Below are positions 1 to 6,974 of a stretch of 9,263 nucleotides of DNA, one piece after another. The position numbers were made by a program, and so were the translations under genes. Numbering within the stretch: position 1 is the stretch's first letter; each line of letters begins with the position of its first letter. The notes below the pieces were generated by a model. The model saw only the letters and a list, made by a program, of their open reading frames with translations, was not told where the DNA came from and made no database searches. This stretch comes from an uncultured Candidatus Melainabacteria bacterium (GTDB lineage: Bacteria > Cyanobacteriota > Vampirovibrionia > Gastranaerophilales > Gastranaerophilaceae): the NCBI GenBank assembly GCA_937891325.1, contig CALAFU010000285.1:1-9263 (forward strand), written 5' to 3'.

Positions 1-1
1 T

Positions 2-820
2 GCTGGTATGTATAACTGGCTGGTTGAACAAGTAAATGCTGGCAAGTCTGGGTTTGTCGCTTCGACTGCTACATACACGGATTACGACTTTGTTATCAAT
101 ACAACAGACCAGACTTTCAGATTACCGCTGCTGAATGGGCAGGAAGGTATTTTTGCTGATGGGGTTAAAGGGAATGGATTGACACTTGGGTTGACAGACG
201 GAACTAATAATGGTGGTTTGCAATCTATGGTGTACCACTCTAGCGTTACTGATGGTGGTTCACTTCTTGTAAATGAAGCAAACTACACTAAAGCGACAGG
301 GACTGAAGGTTATAATAGTGGTCCCGGGAATTTATTTGATTCTTTTAAAACATTAGGAATAGCAACAGATTCCTCAAAATCAGGTATGGTTGTTGATAAG
401 ACCGTCCCCTCCGGTTATAACCTCTATTACTACGTTGGTGATACATTACAGAATGCGTCCTTGATTAACGTTGCAAGGATTGAGGAAAAGCTGACTGATG
501 TGAATGCCGCTTCCCGTGGTTATTTGGTTGAGTCGTATCACAACGGTACTGAATGGTATCGTGTGTATTCAGATGGTTGGATTGAACAAGGGGGACGAGT
601 AGTTTCAGATGGTACATTAGATTGGAAAATCGCAAGTCTTGTAAGGCCATTTAGTGACAAGAACTACAATATATTGATATCTGGTGACCAGCTTACTGGT
701 GATTCAGCGGGAACATTCTCAGGACTGGTGCAATACGCCAAGAGTACCAACTCTCAGTTTACATGGTTTTGGAATGCGAATTCAAGCTACGCTATTAACT
801 GGTACGCTTGCGGATATTAA
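2..820 (+). CDS. Phage tail fibre protein, C-terminal part (5' end outside window)
   Basis: The reading frame is open from the left edge; the ATG at 8 has no ribosome binding site, so this is the distal part of a longer fibre gene. Visible motifs are FRLPLLNG near nt 116-139 (collar-type 'FRLP' turn), LYYYVGDTLQNASLINV near nt 421-471 (common in fibres of gut phages), YHNGTEWYRVYSDGWIEQGG near nt 538-597, and the ending NWYACGY. The last two resemble the C-terminal receptor-binding domain of Gp53-like or H-type-lectin-like side tail fibres, where a W-x-A-x-GY ending is usual. The likely role is binding the host surface at the tip of the tail fibre. The next gene follows after 12 nt with GGAG right after the stop, so the two are probably co-transcribed. 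Family assignment rests on motif recall; no search was run. Confidence 0.85.
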   Translation, partial: AGMYNWLVEQVNAGKSGFVASTATYTDYDFVINTTDQTFRLPLLNGQEGIFADGVKGNGLTLGLTDGTNNGGLQSMVYHSSVTDGGSLLVNEANYTKATGTEGYNSGPGNLFDSFKTLGIATDSSKSGMVVDKTVPSGYNLYYYVGDTLQNASLINVARIEEKLTDVNAASRGYLVESYHNGTEWYRVYSDGWIEQGGRVVSDGTLDWKIASLVRPFSDKNYNILISGDQLTGDSAGTFSGLVQYAKSTNSQFTWFWNANSSYAINWYACGY

Positions 821-832
821 GGAGATACGACA

Positions 833-1174
833 ATGAAACTGAACAAACCTTACACAAACACTCAGTATGCTGACCTTGCTGTTTATTGCAACAAGAACGG
901 CTTAGTCATTGAAGATAAAGGTGATTATCTGGAAGCTGTCAATCCACCCGAACCGACTGATGAAGAAAAGCAGACTCGTGTAAGACAGGTCAGAAACCAG
1001 TATTTACAAGATACGGATAAATATATCGCCCTGTCCGATTTCCCTATCACCGATGAGGAACGTGAGCTGTATAAAGCGTATAGAGTTTATTTGCGTGATT
1101 ATCCTGAAACAGAAAATTGGTTCAAAACCGATCCGATGACGTTTGAGGAATGGCAGAAAGAAACCACGAATTGA
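833..1174 (+). CDS. Tail assembly chaperone-like protein (fibre-associated), 113 aa
   Basis: This small acidic protein sits directly after the fibre gene, with GGAGA at 821-825 and a 7-nt spacer. Residues 1-45 form a short N-terminal part (KPYTNTQYADLAVYCNKNG, then GDYLEAV). Residues 48-113 look like the helical hairpin of phage tail assembly chaperones: a run of Arg/Gln (RVRQVRNQYL), then DKYIALSDFPITDEE, then YKAYRVYLRDYPETENWF. The pattern 'RN-x-L ... D ... YR-x-YLRD-P ... W' is that of the Phage_tail_APC type family. Such proteins lie next to fibre genes and are thought to aid fibre folding or attachment. It ends in TGA; a TAA lies 15 nt further on in the same frame. Confidence 0.75.
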   Translation: MKLNKPYTNTQYADLAVYCNKNGLVIEDKGDYLEAVNPPEPTDEEKQTRVRQVRNQYLQDTDKYIALSDFPITDEERELYKAYRVYLRDYPETENWFKTDPMTFEEWQKETTN

Positions 1175-1192
1175 ATTAAAGGAACTATATAA

Positions 1193-1570
1193 ATGTTTAA
1201 AGCACTTAAAGACAATAAAATTATTGCAGTCAACGAAACTGGTGAATTTCCATGCATGGTTCTTGATACAGTTGAGGAAGATACCGAACACCAGGTTTCG
1301 GATTATGTCCACTGCAATGGCGAGTTTGTTCTGACAACATCCGACCCTGCGATTGAGCAGTATAAAGAGAACAAACGTTATGAACGGGATGTGATGATTG
1401 AAAAATATGAATGGCGTCTATCACGTTATGAACGGCAAAAAGCTATTGGTATAGAAACCACTGATTCTGAAGAAACTTACATTAAGTTATGTCAATATAT
1501 TCAAGAGCTGCGTGATCTACCTGAAAAAGATAAATGGTGGGAACTTGAATTAAAAGAGTTTGAATTTTAA
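1193..1570 (+). CDS. Second tail assembly chaperone-like protein, 125 aa
   Basis: The gene starts 18 nt after the previous stop, with AAAGGAA at 1178-1184. The N-terminal half (residues 1-50) holds a short beta-type segment, FKALKDNKIIAVNETGEFPC, followed by VEEDTEHQVSDYV and NGEFVLT, a pattern I associate with small proteins at the end of phage tail fibre operons. The C-terminal half (about 58-125) is helical and ends IQELRDLPEKDKWW, a variant of the 'YR-x-LRD-P ... W' ending of the preceding protein. The two are therefore probably distant relatives in the tail-chaperone group. It is the last gene of the left operon and is followed 20 nt later by a strong terminator. Its exact partner and function are inferred from position. 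Confidence 0.7.
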   Translation: MFKALKDNKIIAVNETGEFPCMVLDTVEEDTEHQVSDYVHCNGEFVLTTSDPAIEQYKENKRYERDVMIEKYEWRLSRYERQKAIGIETTDSEETYIKLCQYIQELRDLPEKDKWWELELKEFEF

Positions 1571-1590
1571 CTCAAACAATTAAAAAGATT

Positions 1591-1630
1591 AAGGCAGATA
1601 GAATTTTAATTCACTATCTGCCTTTTTGTT
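1591..1630. terminator. Rho-independent terminator between convergent genes
   Basis: An 11-bp perfect stem pairs AAGGCAGATAG (1591-1601) with CTATCTGCCTT (1614-1624) across a 12-nt loop, followed by a T-rich tail (1623-1630). It ends the rightward fibre/chaperone operon. Read leftward it is also followed by a T-rich stretch, so it may serve the leftward gene ending at 1649 as well. Confidence 0.9.
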
Positions 1631-1648
1631 GAAATGTTTATTTGTTGC

Positions 1649-1879
1649 TTACTCTTTACAGTCCTCTACTCTGAAGCCACAACCATTTTTCCATAAAACT
1701 TTTTTTGGATATAGTTTTAAAGCGTTTTCAATAGCTATTGGTGAAATATCAAACTTAGCACAATTTCTAGAAGCACTTTCCACTCGACGTGTGTAGCTGA
1801 TAAATTCTTTCATAGAAACAAATTTATTCGAATTCAATAGCGGAAATAGTACACGTTCAGCATCAAAGAATTTTGTCAT
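1649..1879 (-). CDS. Small hypothetical protein, 76 aa
   Basis: I do not recognise this protein. It starts MTKFFDAERVLFPLL and ends WKNGCGFRVEDCKE; it is basic in the middle and has no signal peptide or membrane segment. The start is taken as ATG at 1879 because GAGG (1892-1895) then lies 12 nt upstream. A TTG at 1891 in the same frame would give 80 aa, but the GAGG would touch it, leaving no room for initiation. It lies downstream of the glycine-rich adhesin gene on the same strand, with an 81-nt gap holding two hairpins. The second module also has a small leftward ORF after its glycine-rich gene, but the two small proteins show no obvious similarity. Confidence 0.6.
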   Translation of the reverse strand: MTKFFDAERVLFPLLNSNKFVSMKEFISYTRRVESASRNCAKFDISPIAIENALKLYPKKVLWKNGCGFRVEDCKE

Positions 1880-1907
1880 AAAAACTTTCAACCTCGTTTT
1901 TCTTAAA

Positions 1908-1954
1908 TGTAATCTTATTTTAAGATTACATAATTCATCCTTAAAATCAAGGAT
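1908..1954. repeat. Two AT-rich hairpins between glycine-rich gene and small gene
   Basis: TGTAATCTTA (1908-1917) and TAAGATTACA (1921-1930) are perfect 10-bp inverted arms around a 3-nt loop. Six bases further lies a second inverted repeat, ATCCTT (1937-1942) and AAGGAT (1949-1954). Read leftward, both follow the stop of the glycine-rich gene, and the first lies 12 nt before the GAGG of the small gene. There is no long T-run, so they may be weak terminators, a processing site or an operator; the sequence does not decide. Confidence 0.5.
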
Positions 1955-1960
1955 AAAATT

Positions 1961-2614
1961 TTATATTGTCCTGATCTCAACCCAACCAGATTGTCCAGTA
2001 GCACCACCCGCTTTTGTTGATGCATTTGTTCCACTTCCGCCAGCGCCTGGACCTGTTAAAGTCCCATCAACGATCGAATACCCGCCGTGACCACCAGCAA
2101 CCCAACCGTCACCAACATTTCCGGCTATGTTTTTAATCACTATAAATCCAGAATTATAACCTGAACAAGCTTCACCAGCCTTTTGAGCTTCAGCAGAGAT
2201 GTGTCGTTGTGCCCCACCACCATAACCTCCTCCGATTGAACACAAACCTTCTATTGTGGTTGTTCCCCCACGACAAGCAATACCAGAATTTGAGGTGTTT
2301 CGGTTACCGTTTGAACCGCCAGCCCCCACGGTAATATTAAGAACTGTTCCTTTAGATAATTTAATTTGCCCGATAAACACACCCCTCGAGCCACCAGAAG
2401 CAGTACAACCGCCGCCACCTCCACCGACAACCGTGATACGATAGTTTTGTGATGTAGGAATTGTGTAACTATAAGTCCCTGCTGTACGTGTAGAAAATAA
2501 GACAGTGTTCACAGGTAGAATCTTAAACATTAATGTAGAAGCATGATAAACTTTTCCAATATTTCGACTACATTTAATGGTACTAATCGATTTGTTTCCT
2601 TTATATATTGGCAT
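1961..2614 (-). CDS. Glycine-rich phage adhesin / fibre-tip protein, 217 aa
   Basis: Residues 1-31 form an N-terminal tag (MPIYKGNKSIS ... KVYHASTLMF) resembling the 'I-Y-K-G ... K-V-Y-x-G-S-x-L-V-Y' segment at the start of many gut-phage fibre proteins. Residues 40-63 are a beta-strand pair (FSTRTAGTYSYTIP, YRITVV) leading into a run of six Gly (64-69). The rest is a Gly/Ser/Asn-rich domain with blocks such as GGGYGGG, VAGGHGGYS and GPGAGGSG, ending GWVEIRTI. The fold type resembles glycine-rich receptor-binding tips such as T-even gp38 adhesins, where loops between polyglycine helices contact the receptor; homology to gp38 itself is not claimed. It is transcribed away from the fibre gene at 2778. 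The binding site before the ATG is weak (AAAGA). It is a paralogue of the gene at 7826-8470. Confidence 0.8.
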   Translation of the reverse strand: MPIYKGNKSISTIKCSRNIGKVYHASTLMFKILPVNTVLFSTRTAGTYSYTIPTSQNYRITVVGGGGGGCTASGGSRGVFIGQIKLSKGTVLNITVGAGGSNGNRNTSNSGIACRGGTTTIEGLCSIGGGYGGGAQRHISAEAQKAGEACSGYNSGFIVIKNIAGNVGDGWVAGGHGGYSIVDGTLTGPGAGGSGTNASTKAGGATGQSGWVEIRTI

Positions 2615-2672
2615 AGTTTAATTAATCTTTCAGAGTGTTAATGATAGCTAAAGTTTTAAAAATACATAATTT

Positions 2673-2750
2673 AAGAACATTGAATCGTACGACTGTTTTT
2701 ATAAAAATTGAAATTTAATATGTATCGTACGAATCGAAGGTCTATAGTTA
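2673..2750. promoter_or_regulatory. Divergent control region 1 with two TCGTACGA palindromes
   Basis: Two copies of TCGTACGA (2685-2692 and 2725-2732) lie 40 bp apart, with the AT palindrome TTTTTATAAAAA (2696-2707) between them. Leftward from the first copy, the text is TCGTACGA-TT-CAATGTTCTT-AA, leading to the glycine-rich gene. Rightward from the second it is TCGTACGA-AT-CGAAGGTCTATAG, leading to the fibre gene; TATAGT at 2743-2748 could be a -10 box. The arrangement matches region 2 at 8500-8576. No -35 TTGACA is present at the expected distance, so a phage activator or alternative sigma factor is plausible. Promoter function is inferred. Confidence 0.6.
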
Positions 2751-2777
2751 AATGGCTCAAGAACGCAGGGAATAGCA

Positions 2778-4031
2778 ATGTCTAACTATCAAATAAATCA
2801 ATCAGTTGTTCAAGATTTGCAGACAGACAAAAACACAATAATTGATAAATTTAATTCGAATAGAATTGTGTCAATTCCACAGGATATTGTTATTACATTT
2901 GATAGCGGCGTGTTGACATTGATATCAGGTAGTAAATTGTATGTCCCGAATGGTTTTGAATCAGATGGCACAACACCAAAATTTGATATATTTATTTTGC
3001 AAAAAGATGTTATATCGACAAGAAATTCATCAGTAAAAGAGTTTTATATGTATGAAACAAAGAATGATGTAATATCTCAATGGGGTAATTCAAGTTTTTG
3101 CATAATTAGTTCAGGAACGACAGCGCCAACAGGAAAAACTTTTATGTGCTGGTATGACTTGAATGATAATAAAATTAAAGTAACAAAAGATTCGGGAGCA
3201 ACATGGGAAGATCGCGGAATGAGTTTTCCTTTCTGTTTGGCTACATCTAGTGATACAGCAATAAAACAAGTTGATCAATTGTTTAATGGTTTTGGATATA
3301 TTGGTTCAACTTGTTATATTCTTCCAGGTGTTACTGGATATATTCCAAAAGGGTTAAATTCAGACGGAACATTAATTAATGAAATAATTACACAAACAAA
3401 AGTGTCTATAACAACTGTTACTTCATCATGGGGTACTGGTTCAGAAACCTTTTTCTTTAATGGTGTTGATAGTTATATTCATCGTGCATCAAAAAATTGT
3501 TTTTATCAAGCAACGCAACCTATAGTTAAAGATGTTGAAAATTATTGGTTTAACACAGCATCTGGAAAATATTATGAAACAAAAGATTCTGGATTAACAT
3601 GGACAGAATTTAAAGCAATTCCAGCATTCACAATTACTTTTGATAATAGTTTAATTACTTCTTTAAAATCTTGTGGTGTACATGAACTAGTTAATTCAAA
3701 TGCAACGAATTTATCTGACTATGGAAGAGAAATTATTTCTGGTTTAGGAAAACCTTCAGACAAATATATTGATCTGACTGTCGGGGCTTCTGGAACGACT
3801 TATATTGCTCCAATGAATGGCTATATTTATTGTAGTGGTCATGCCAATGCTTCACCTGCATATATATCAATTGATATTCCAAACTTACAATATTGTGGAA
3901 TAAATGGTAATGAAGGACATGATTTAACAACAAATCAAATAGCATTAAAAATTGGTGATAAATTTACTCTACGCTATAGTAACACAACAATTAATGCTTT
4001 TAGGTTTGTTTATGATGAAGGGTGCTCTTAA
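2778..4031 (+). CDS. Phage fibre/receptor-binding protein paralogue A, 417 aa
   Basis: AGGGAA at 2767-2772 precedes the ATG by 5 nt. The N-terminus MSNYQINQSVVQDLQTD matches the start of the fibre genes at 4117, 5560 and 8601, and is likely the attachment end; about 20 residues present in paralogues B and C are missing after it. Then come IPQDI and YVPNGFESDGTTPKFD (about 52-75 in B numbering), the segment FNGFGYIGST (near 169-178), and a C-terminal beta-rich domain from about 330 (YIDLTVGASGTTYIAPMNGYI ... FRFVYDEG). Two motifs fit the Asp-box pattern S/T-x-D-x-G-x-T-W: TKDSGATW (136-143) and TKDSGLTW (268-275). The likely role is a virion-attached adhesin. It is very AT-rich compared with the genes before 1570. 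No enzyme activity is evident. Confidence 0.8.
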   Translation: MSNYQINQSVVQDLQTDKNTIIDKFNSNRIVSIPQDIVITFDSGVLTLISGSKLYVPNGFESDGTTPKFDIFILQKDVISTRNSSVKEFYMYETKNDVISQWGNSSFCIISSGTTAPTGKTFMCWYDLNDNKIKVTKDSGATWEDRGMSFPFCLATSSDTAIKQVDQLFNGFGYIGSTCYILPGVTGYIPKGLNSDGTLINEIITQTKVSITTVTSSWGTGSETFFFNGVDSYIHRASKNCFYQATQPIVKDVENYWFNTASGKYYETKDSGLTWTEFKAIPAFTITFDNSLITSLKSCGVHELVNSNATNLSDYGREIISGLGKPSDKYIDLTVGASGTTYIAPMNGYIYCSGHANASPAYISIDIPNLQYCGINGNEGHDLTTNQIALKIGDKFTLRYSNTTINAFRFVYDEGCS

Positions 4032-4040
4032 ATAGTCTGC

Positions 4041-4109
4041 TAAATCGTACGACAGATTTAATAATAAATATTTAAATCAATGTTCTTTTTATTAGTTAAA
4101 ATAAAGGAG
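4041..4109 (+). promoter_or_regulatory. Upstream region of fibre B: TCGTACGA plus CAATGTTCTT
   Basis: TCGTACGA lies at 4045-4052, 64 nt before the start codon, inside a small inverted repeat (TAAATC 4041-4046, GATTTA 4055-4060). TAATAA at 4062-4067 is a possible -10 box. CAATGTTCTT follows at 4078-4087, then AAAGGAG at 4103-4109 as ribosome binding site. The spacing between the two conserved elements is about 23 nt longer than in the divergent regions. I infer a separate promoter for B. Confidence 0.55.
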
Positions 4110-4116
4110 CATTGAC

Positions 4117-5415
4117 ATGGTGTCATATACAGTTAAACAAACAGTTGTTGAAAATTTAAATGCAGATCTTGATGGAAAACAACCAGCGGGCGATTATCCT
4201 ACAAATGCTTCTTTAACAGAATCTCTACAATCAAATCTGTTGAATTACACAACGAACCGAATTCTTGAAATTCCACAGGATATAAAGCTTGAGTTAAATA
4301 ACGGCACATTGACATTAAAAGCTGGCAGCAAGGTTTATATTCCAAACGGATTTGAATCTGATGGAACAACACCCAAATTTGATGTGTTTATTGTTAGCAA
4401 AGACGTATTGCTATCAGCTTCACTGGTAAGCAACTATTATACTTCCGGCTATGGTTGGTGTTTCAATAAAAATTTGAACAAAATACAAGGTGGAAATTTT
4501 ATAGGAAATCAATTTCAAAGTGGCACTTTTGTGCAAACGGTATGCTGTATGTTTTACGACACCGCTGCAAATATTATAAGATATACCGCTGATACAGGTG
4601 CCACTTGGGAAGAAGGTTATTCTTTACCATTTGCTGTTACTCAACTGGTACACGGAACCGGTATAACATCCATTGACCAAGTCTTTAATGGTTTTGGGTA
4701 TATCGGTTCAACAGAATTTGCATTACCAGGTGTTAAATATCAGTTTGCTGTTGGTACAGACAATAACGGTTTATTTAGTTCTGTTGTAAAAACTTCAAAC
4801 ACAGTAACAATCAGAAATAACTTAACAACGGAAACAGGTGAAGCTGTTTGTTTTTTGACCGAAGATTTTCAACCATATGCGGTTTGGCAAAATAACTATC
4901 ACACTTCAGCAACACAACCAGATGACCAAACTGGAGCTGTTTGGTTTAACGGCAACGTTTTTTATCAAAATATTGGTACAAATGATTCGCCTAATTGGAA
5001 ACAAAAGAATTTAATTCCTTGTTTTAACTATTCTGTGAATCAAGGAACAGTAACACAATTTAAAGGCTATGAAGTTAGCAAATTTAACTCATATCAAGAC
5101 TTTGAGCTTGCTGAAAAACCATTACCTTCAAACAACTTTATTAATTTGACATTAGGTGCATCTGGAACAATCTATACAGCGCCAGCAAACGGTTGGATAA
5201 ATATGAGCGTTAATTTAGCTGTTAATAATTATATGGCGTTTTTTAATAAAAACTCTGCCAACGTATCAGAGCTAATTAATATGCAATCAGCTGGCATTAA
5301 TCAAAATTATACAATTGGTTTTCCAATTAGAGCTGGCCAAAAGTTTCGTGTCCAGTACGATGCTTACAACAATTTAAATAGCTTTAGATTTTATTTTGCT
5401 CAAGGAGAATTGTAA
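4117..5415 (+). CDS. Phage fibre/receptor-binding protein paralogue B, 432 aa
   Basis: The start is set by AAAGGAG with a 7-nt spacer. The N-terminal 27 residues (SYTVKQTVVENLNADLDGKQ, then PAGDY) are nearly those of paralogue C. Residues 47-80 carry TNRILEIPQDI and a beta segment, LTLKAGSKVYIPNGFESDG. An Asp-box-like TADTGATW lies at 157-164, VFNGFGYIGST near 188-198 and LPGVKYQF just after. The C-terminal domain from about 340 reads FINLTLGASGTIYTAPANGWI, with a distal FPIRAGQKFRVQYD and FRFYFAQGEL. This is the best intact reference for the family in the window. The middle segments differ strongly from A and C while both ends are conserved, as expected for receptor-binding proteins under diversifying selection. 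The gene is flanked by its own TCGTACGA element and the next one at 5488. Confidence 0.82.
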   Translation: MVSYTVKQTVVENLNADLDGKQPAGDYPTNASLTESLQSNLLNYTTNRILEIPQDIKLELNNGTLTLKAGSKVYIPNGFESDGTTPKFDVFIVSKDVLLSASLVSNYYTSGYGWCFNKNLNKIQGGNFIGNQFQSGTFVQTVCCMFYDTAANIIRYTADTGATWEEGYSLPFAVTQLVHGTGITSIDQVFNGFGYIGSTEFALPGVKYQFAVGTDNNGLFSSVVKTSNTVTIRNNLTTETGEAVCFLTEDFQPYAVWQNNYHTSATQPDDQTGAVWFNGNVFYQNIGTNDSPNWKQKNLIPCFNYSVNQGTVTQFKGYEVSKFNSYQDFELAEKPLPSNNFINLTLGASGTIYTAPANGWINMSVNLAVNNYMAFFNKNSANVSELINMQSAGINQNYTIGFPIRAGQKFRVQYDAYNNLNSFRFYFAQGEL

Positions 5416-5480
5416 AATTTCTATTAAATGTCTAAAAATTTTACAGTTTATCTACTGTGTCTGCAGTTTTAATATTCACC

Positions 5481-5552
5481 ATTAAAGTCGTACGACAAAT
5501 TTTTAATGTAATTCTTTAGGCAATGTTCTTTTCTTTATGTGAAGGAAAGGAG
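5481..5552 (+). promoter_or_regulatory. Upstream region of fibre C: TCGTACGA plus CAATGTTCTT
   Basis: TCGTACGA lies at 5488-5495 within the 10-bp palindrome GTCGTACGAC, again 64 nt before the start codon. TAATGT (5504-5509) is a possible -10 box. CAATGTTCTTTT follows at 5521-5532, preceded by TTTAGGCAAT text that also occurs in divergent region 2 (8533-8543). GGAAAGGAG at 5544-5552 is the ribosome binding site. Promoter activity is inferred from position and repetition. Confidence 0.55.
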
Positions 5553-5559
5553 TTCTGCC

Positions 5560-6901
5560 ATGTCATCTTTTGTAATCAAGAAAACAGTTGTTGAAAATTT
5601 AGGGACTGATTTAGAATCAAAACAACCAAAAGGTGATTATAGTACAAAGGATGAAGTAGCAAATTCCATACAAGAGAATCTTCTTGACTATACTACAAAC
5701 AGAGCTTTATCAATTCCTCAAGTTGTTAATTATAGTACTGAATATGTTGAAGAAAATAAAAAACGTTACCGTCTGAAAATCTTAAGAGACACCACATATT
5801 ACGTTCCAAATGGGTTTGAATCTGATGGTACAACAAAAAGATTTTCAATTCGTAAAACGATTAATGACAATTATGTTGATGACGCCTTTTGGTCTGACAT
5901 TGATTTACATACGGAAATGGTATTTTTTTTACTTTAAAAATGATCAAATCTTTTTAAATTCTGAAGCACGTATTGGAAGTAATGTTACTTCAGGTGACAC
6001 CGCACCTACATCATTTGTTGAGGGTAAAGCATTATGATATGATTCAAAAAACAATTATGTAAAATTTACCAATGATTCTGGTGCCAATTGGTATAATGCG
6101 TCATTACCTTTATTGACGGGACAGCCTTTAAATACAAACACAACAGAACACCCGATTGCAGGATGGGTGAATGGTGTAACACAAGTGTTTAACGGTATTG
6201 GGTTTATTGGATCATATTTATTTTCACTACCGGGAATTAAATATTCTATTGCGAATGGTCGTGATGAAAACAACAAACCGATTGTTAATGAATATGAAAC
6301 TAAAAGCGTCAAATTGTTTTCTGTCAGAAATGCACGATACAATAATAAAGTAGTTATTGTTGATGATAAACTTGATATTCGCAACGATGCGCAATTTGAT
6401 GGTGATTCACACATTTATTGGAACAATGGAACAAAAACATTTCAACAGACTGTCGTTTTGGGATATTTTGATACACAATCAACATCACCTTTTAATATTG
6501 TTTCCTTTAAACAATGCATGGTAGATTCTTTTGTTACAGCAAATGCTTCGAACTTTTCAAATATAGGTAGAAGCTTAATAGCAAACATGGGCATGCCTTC
6601 ACATAAAGTAATCAACCTCACATTAGGTGCATCCGGCACTATATATCGAGCCCCCGATAATGGATATATATCTATTGCTAAATCAGCAAGTACTGATAAG
6701 GGGTGGATTGCAATGAGTACAACATCAAACACATGCATCTTTAACAATGCAACATATGAAGGTTATGAAATAGCATATACAATGCCAGTACGAAAAAATG
6801 AAACTTTTCTCATTAATTATAGTGGTATGAAATCTGAAACCAACAGGTTTAGATTCATTTATTCAAACGGTGATACACCGGCTAAAGAAATCAAGAATTA
6901 A
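5560..6901 (+). pseudogene. Fibre paralogue C, interrupted by a T8 frameshift and an in-frame TGA
   Basis: The start ATG at 5560 follows GGAAAGGAG by 7 nt. The first frame encodes 125 residues (MSSFVIKKTVVENLGTDLESK ... DLHTEMVFFLL) and stops at TAA 5935-5937. Taking one T from the run of eight T (5923-5930) joins it to the second frame: VFFYFKNDQIF ... SGDTAPTSF. That frame meets TGA at 6035-6037, where paralogue A has the Trp of CWYD; it continues YDSKNNYVKFTNDSGANW, VFNGIGFIGS, LPGIKYS and the C-terminal domain VINLTLGASGTIYRAPDNGYI ... FRFIYSNG, to TAA at 6899-6901. Repaired, it would be 446 aa, like B. No start with a binding site precedes the second or third part. It could be a decaying copy, a phase-variable gene that also carries a nonsense change, or partly an assembly error. 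Confidence 0.8.
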
Positions 6902-6942
6902 CAAAATTTTGTATTGACAATTATTTTTATTTTGTATATAGT
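6901..6942 (+). promoter_or_regulatory. Consensus sigma-70 promoter with adjacent palindrome
   Basis: TTGACA (6914-6919), a 17-nt spacer, and TATAGT (6937-6942) form a near-perfect sigma-70 promoter reading into the coiled-coil gene. The perfect 12-bp palindrome ACAAAATTTTGT (6901-6912) ends 1 nt before the -35 box and could be an operator. TTTTGT recurs in the spacer. No TCGTACGA is present here, so this gene is probably controlled differently from the fibre genes. Confidence 0.8.
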
Positions 6943-6974
6943 ATTTTTATCAAGACAGATGAAAGGATTGCGAA

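Noticed and set aside
700..820. Diversity-generating retroelement variable repeat at the end of the first fibre gene
   Set aside because: No template repeat or reverse transcriptase is visible in the window, and the C-terminus fits a Gp53-like fibre ending rather than a C-type-lectin variable repeat.
1004..1424. Leftward ORFs across the chaperone genes
   Set aside because: They are shadows of the two rightward genes, without binding sites, and lie in the wrong direction for the operon.
2256..2444. Rightward proline-rich ORF
   Set aside because: It is the antisense of the glycine-rich codons of the gene at 1961-2614 and has no ribosome binding site.
2685..2732. Short invertible promoter bounded by the two palindromes
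   Set aside because: The 32-bp interior is short for DNA looping by known invertases, and no recombinase gene is in the window. It is kept only as one reading of the palindromes.
5416..5480. Terminator after fibre B
   Set aside because: Only a weak 5-bp pairing (ACAGT/ACTGT) and a CTGCAG site are visible, with no stable GC-rich stem before a T-run.
5539..5559. Upstream GTG start for fibre C
   Set aside because: It would place the GGAAAGGAG site inside the coding region; the ATG at 5560 has correct spacing and gives the same N-terminus as paralogue B.
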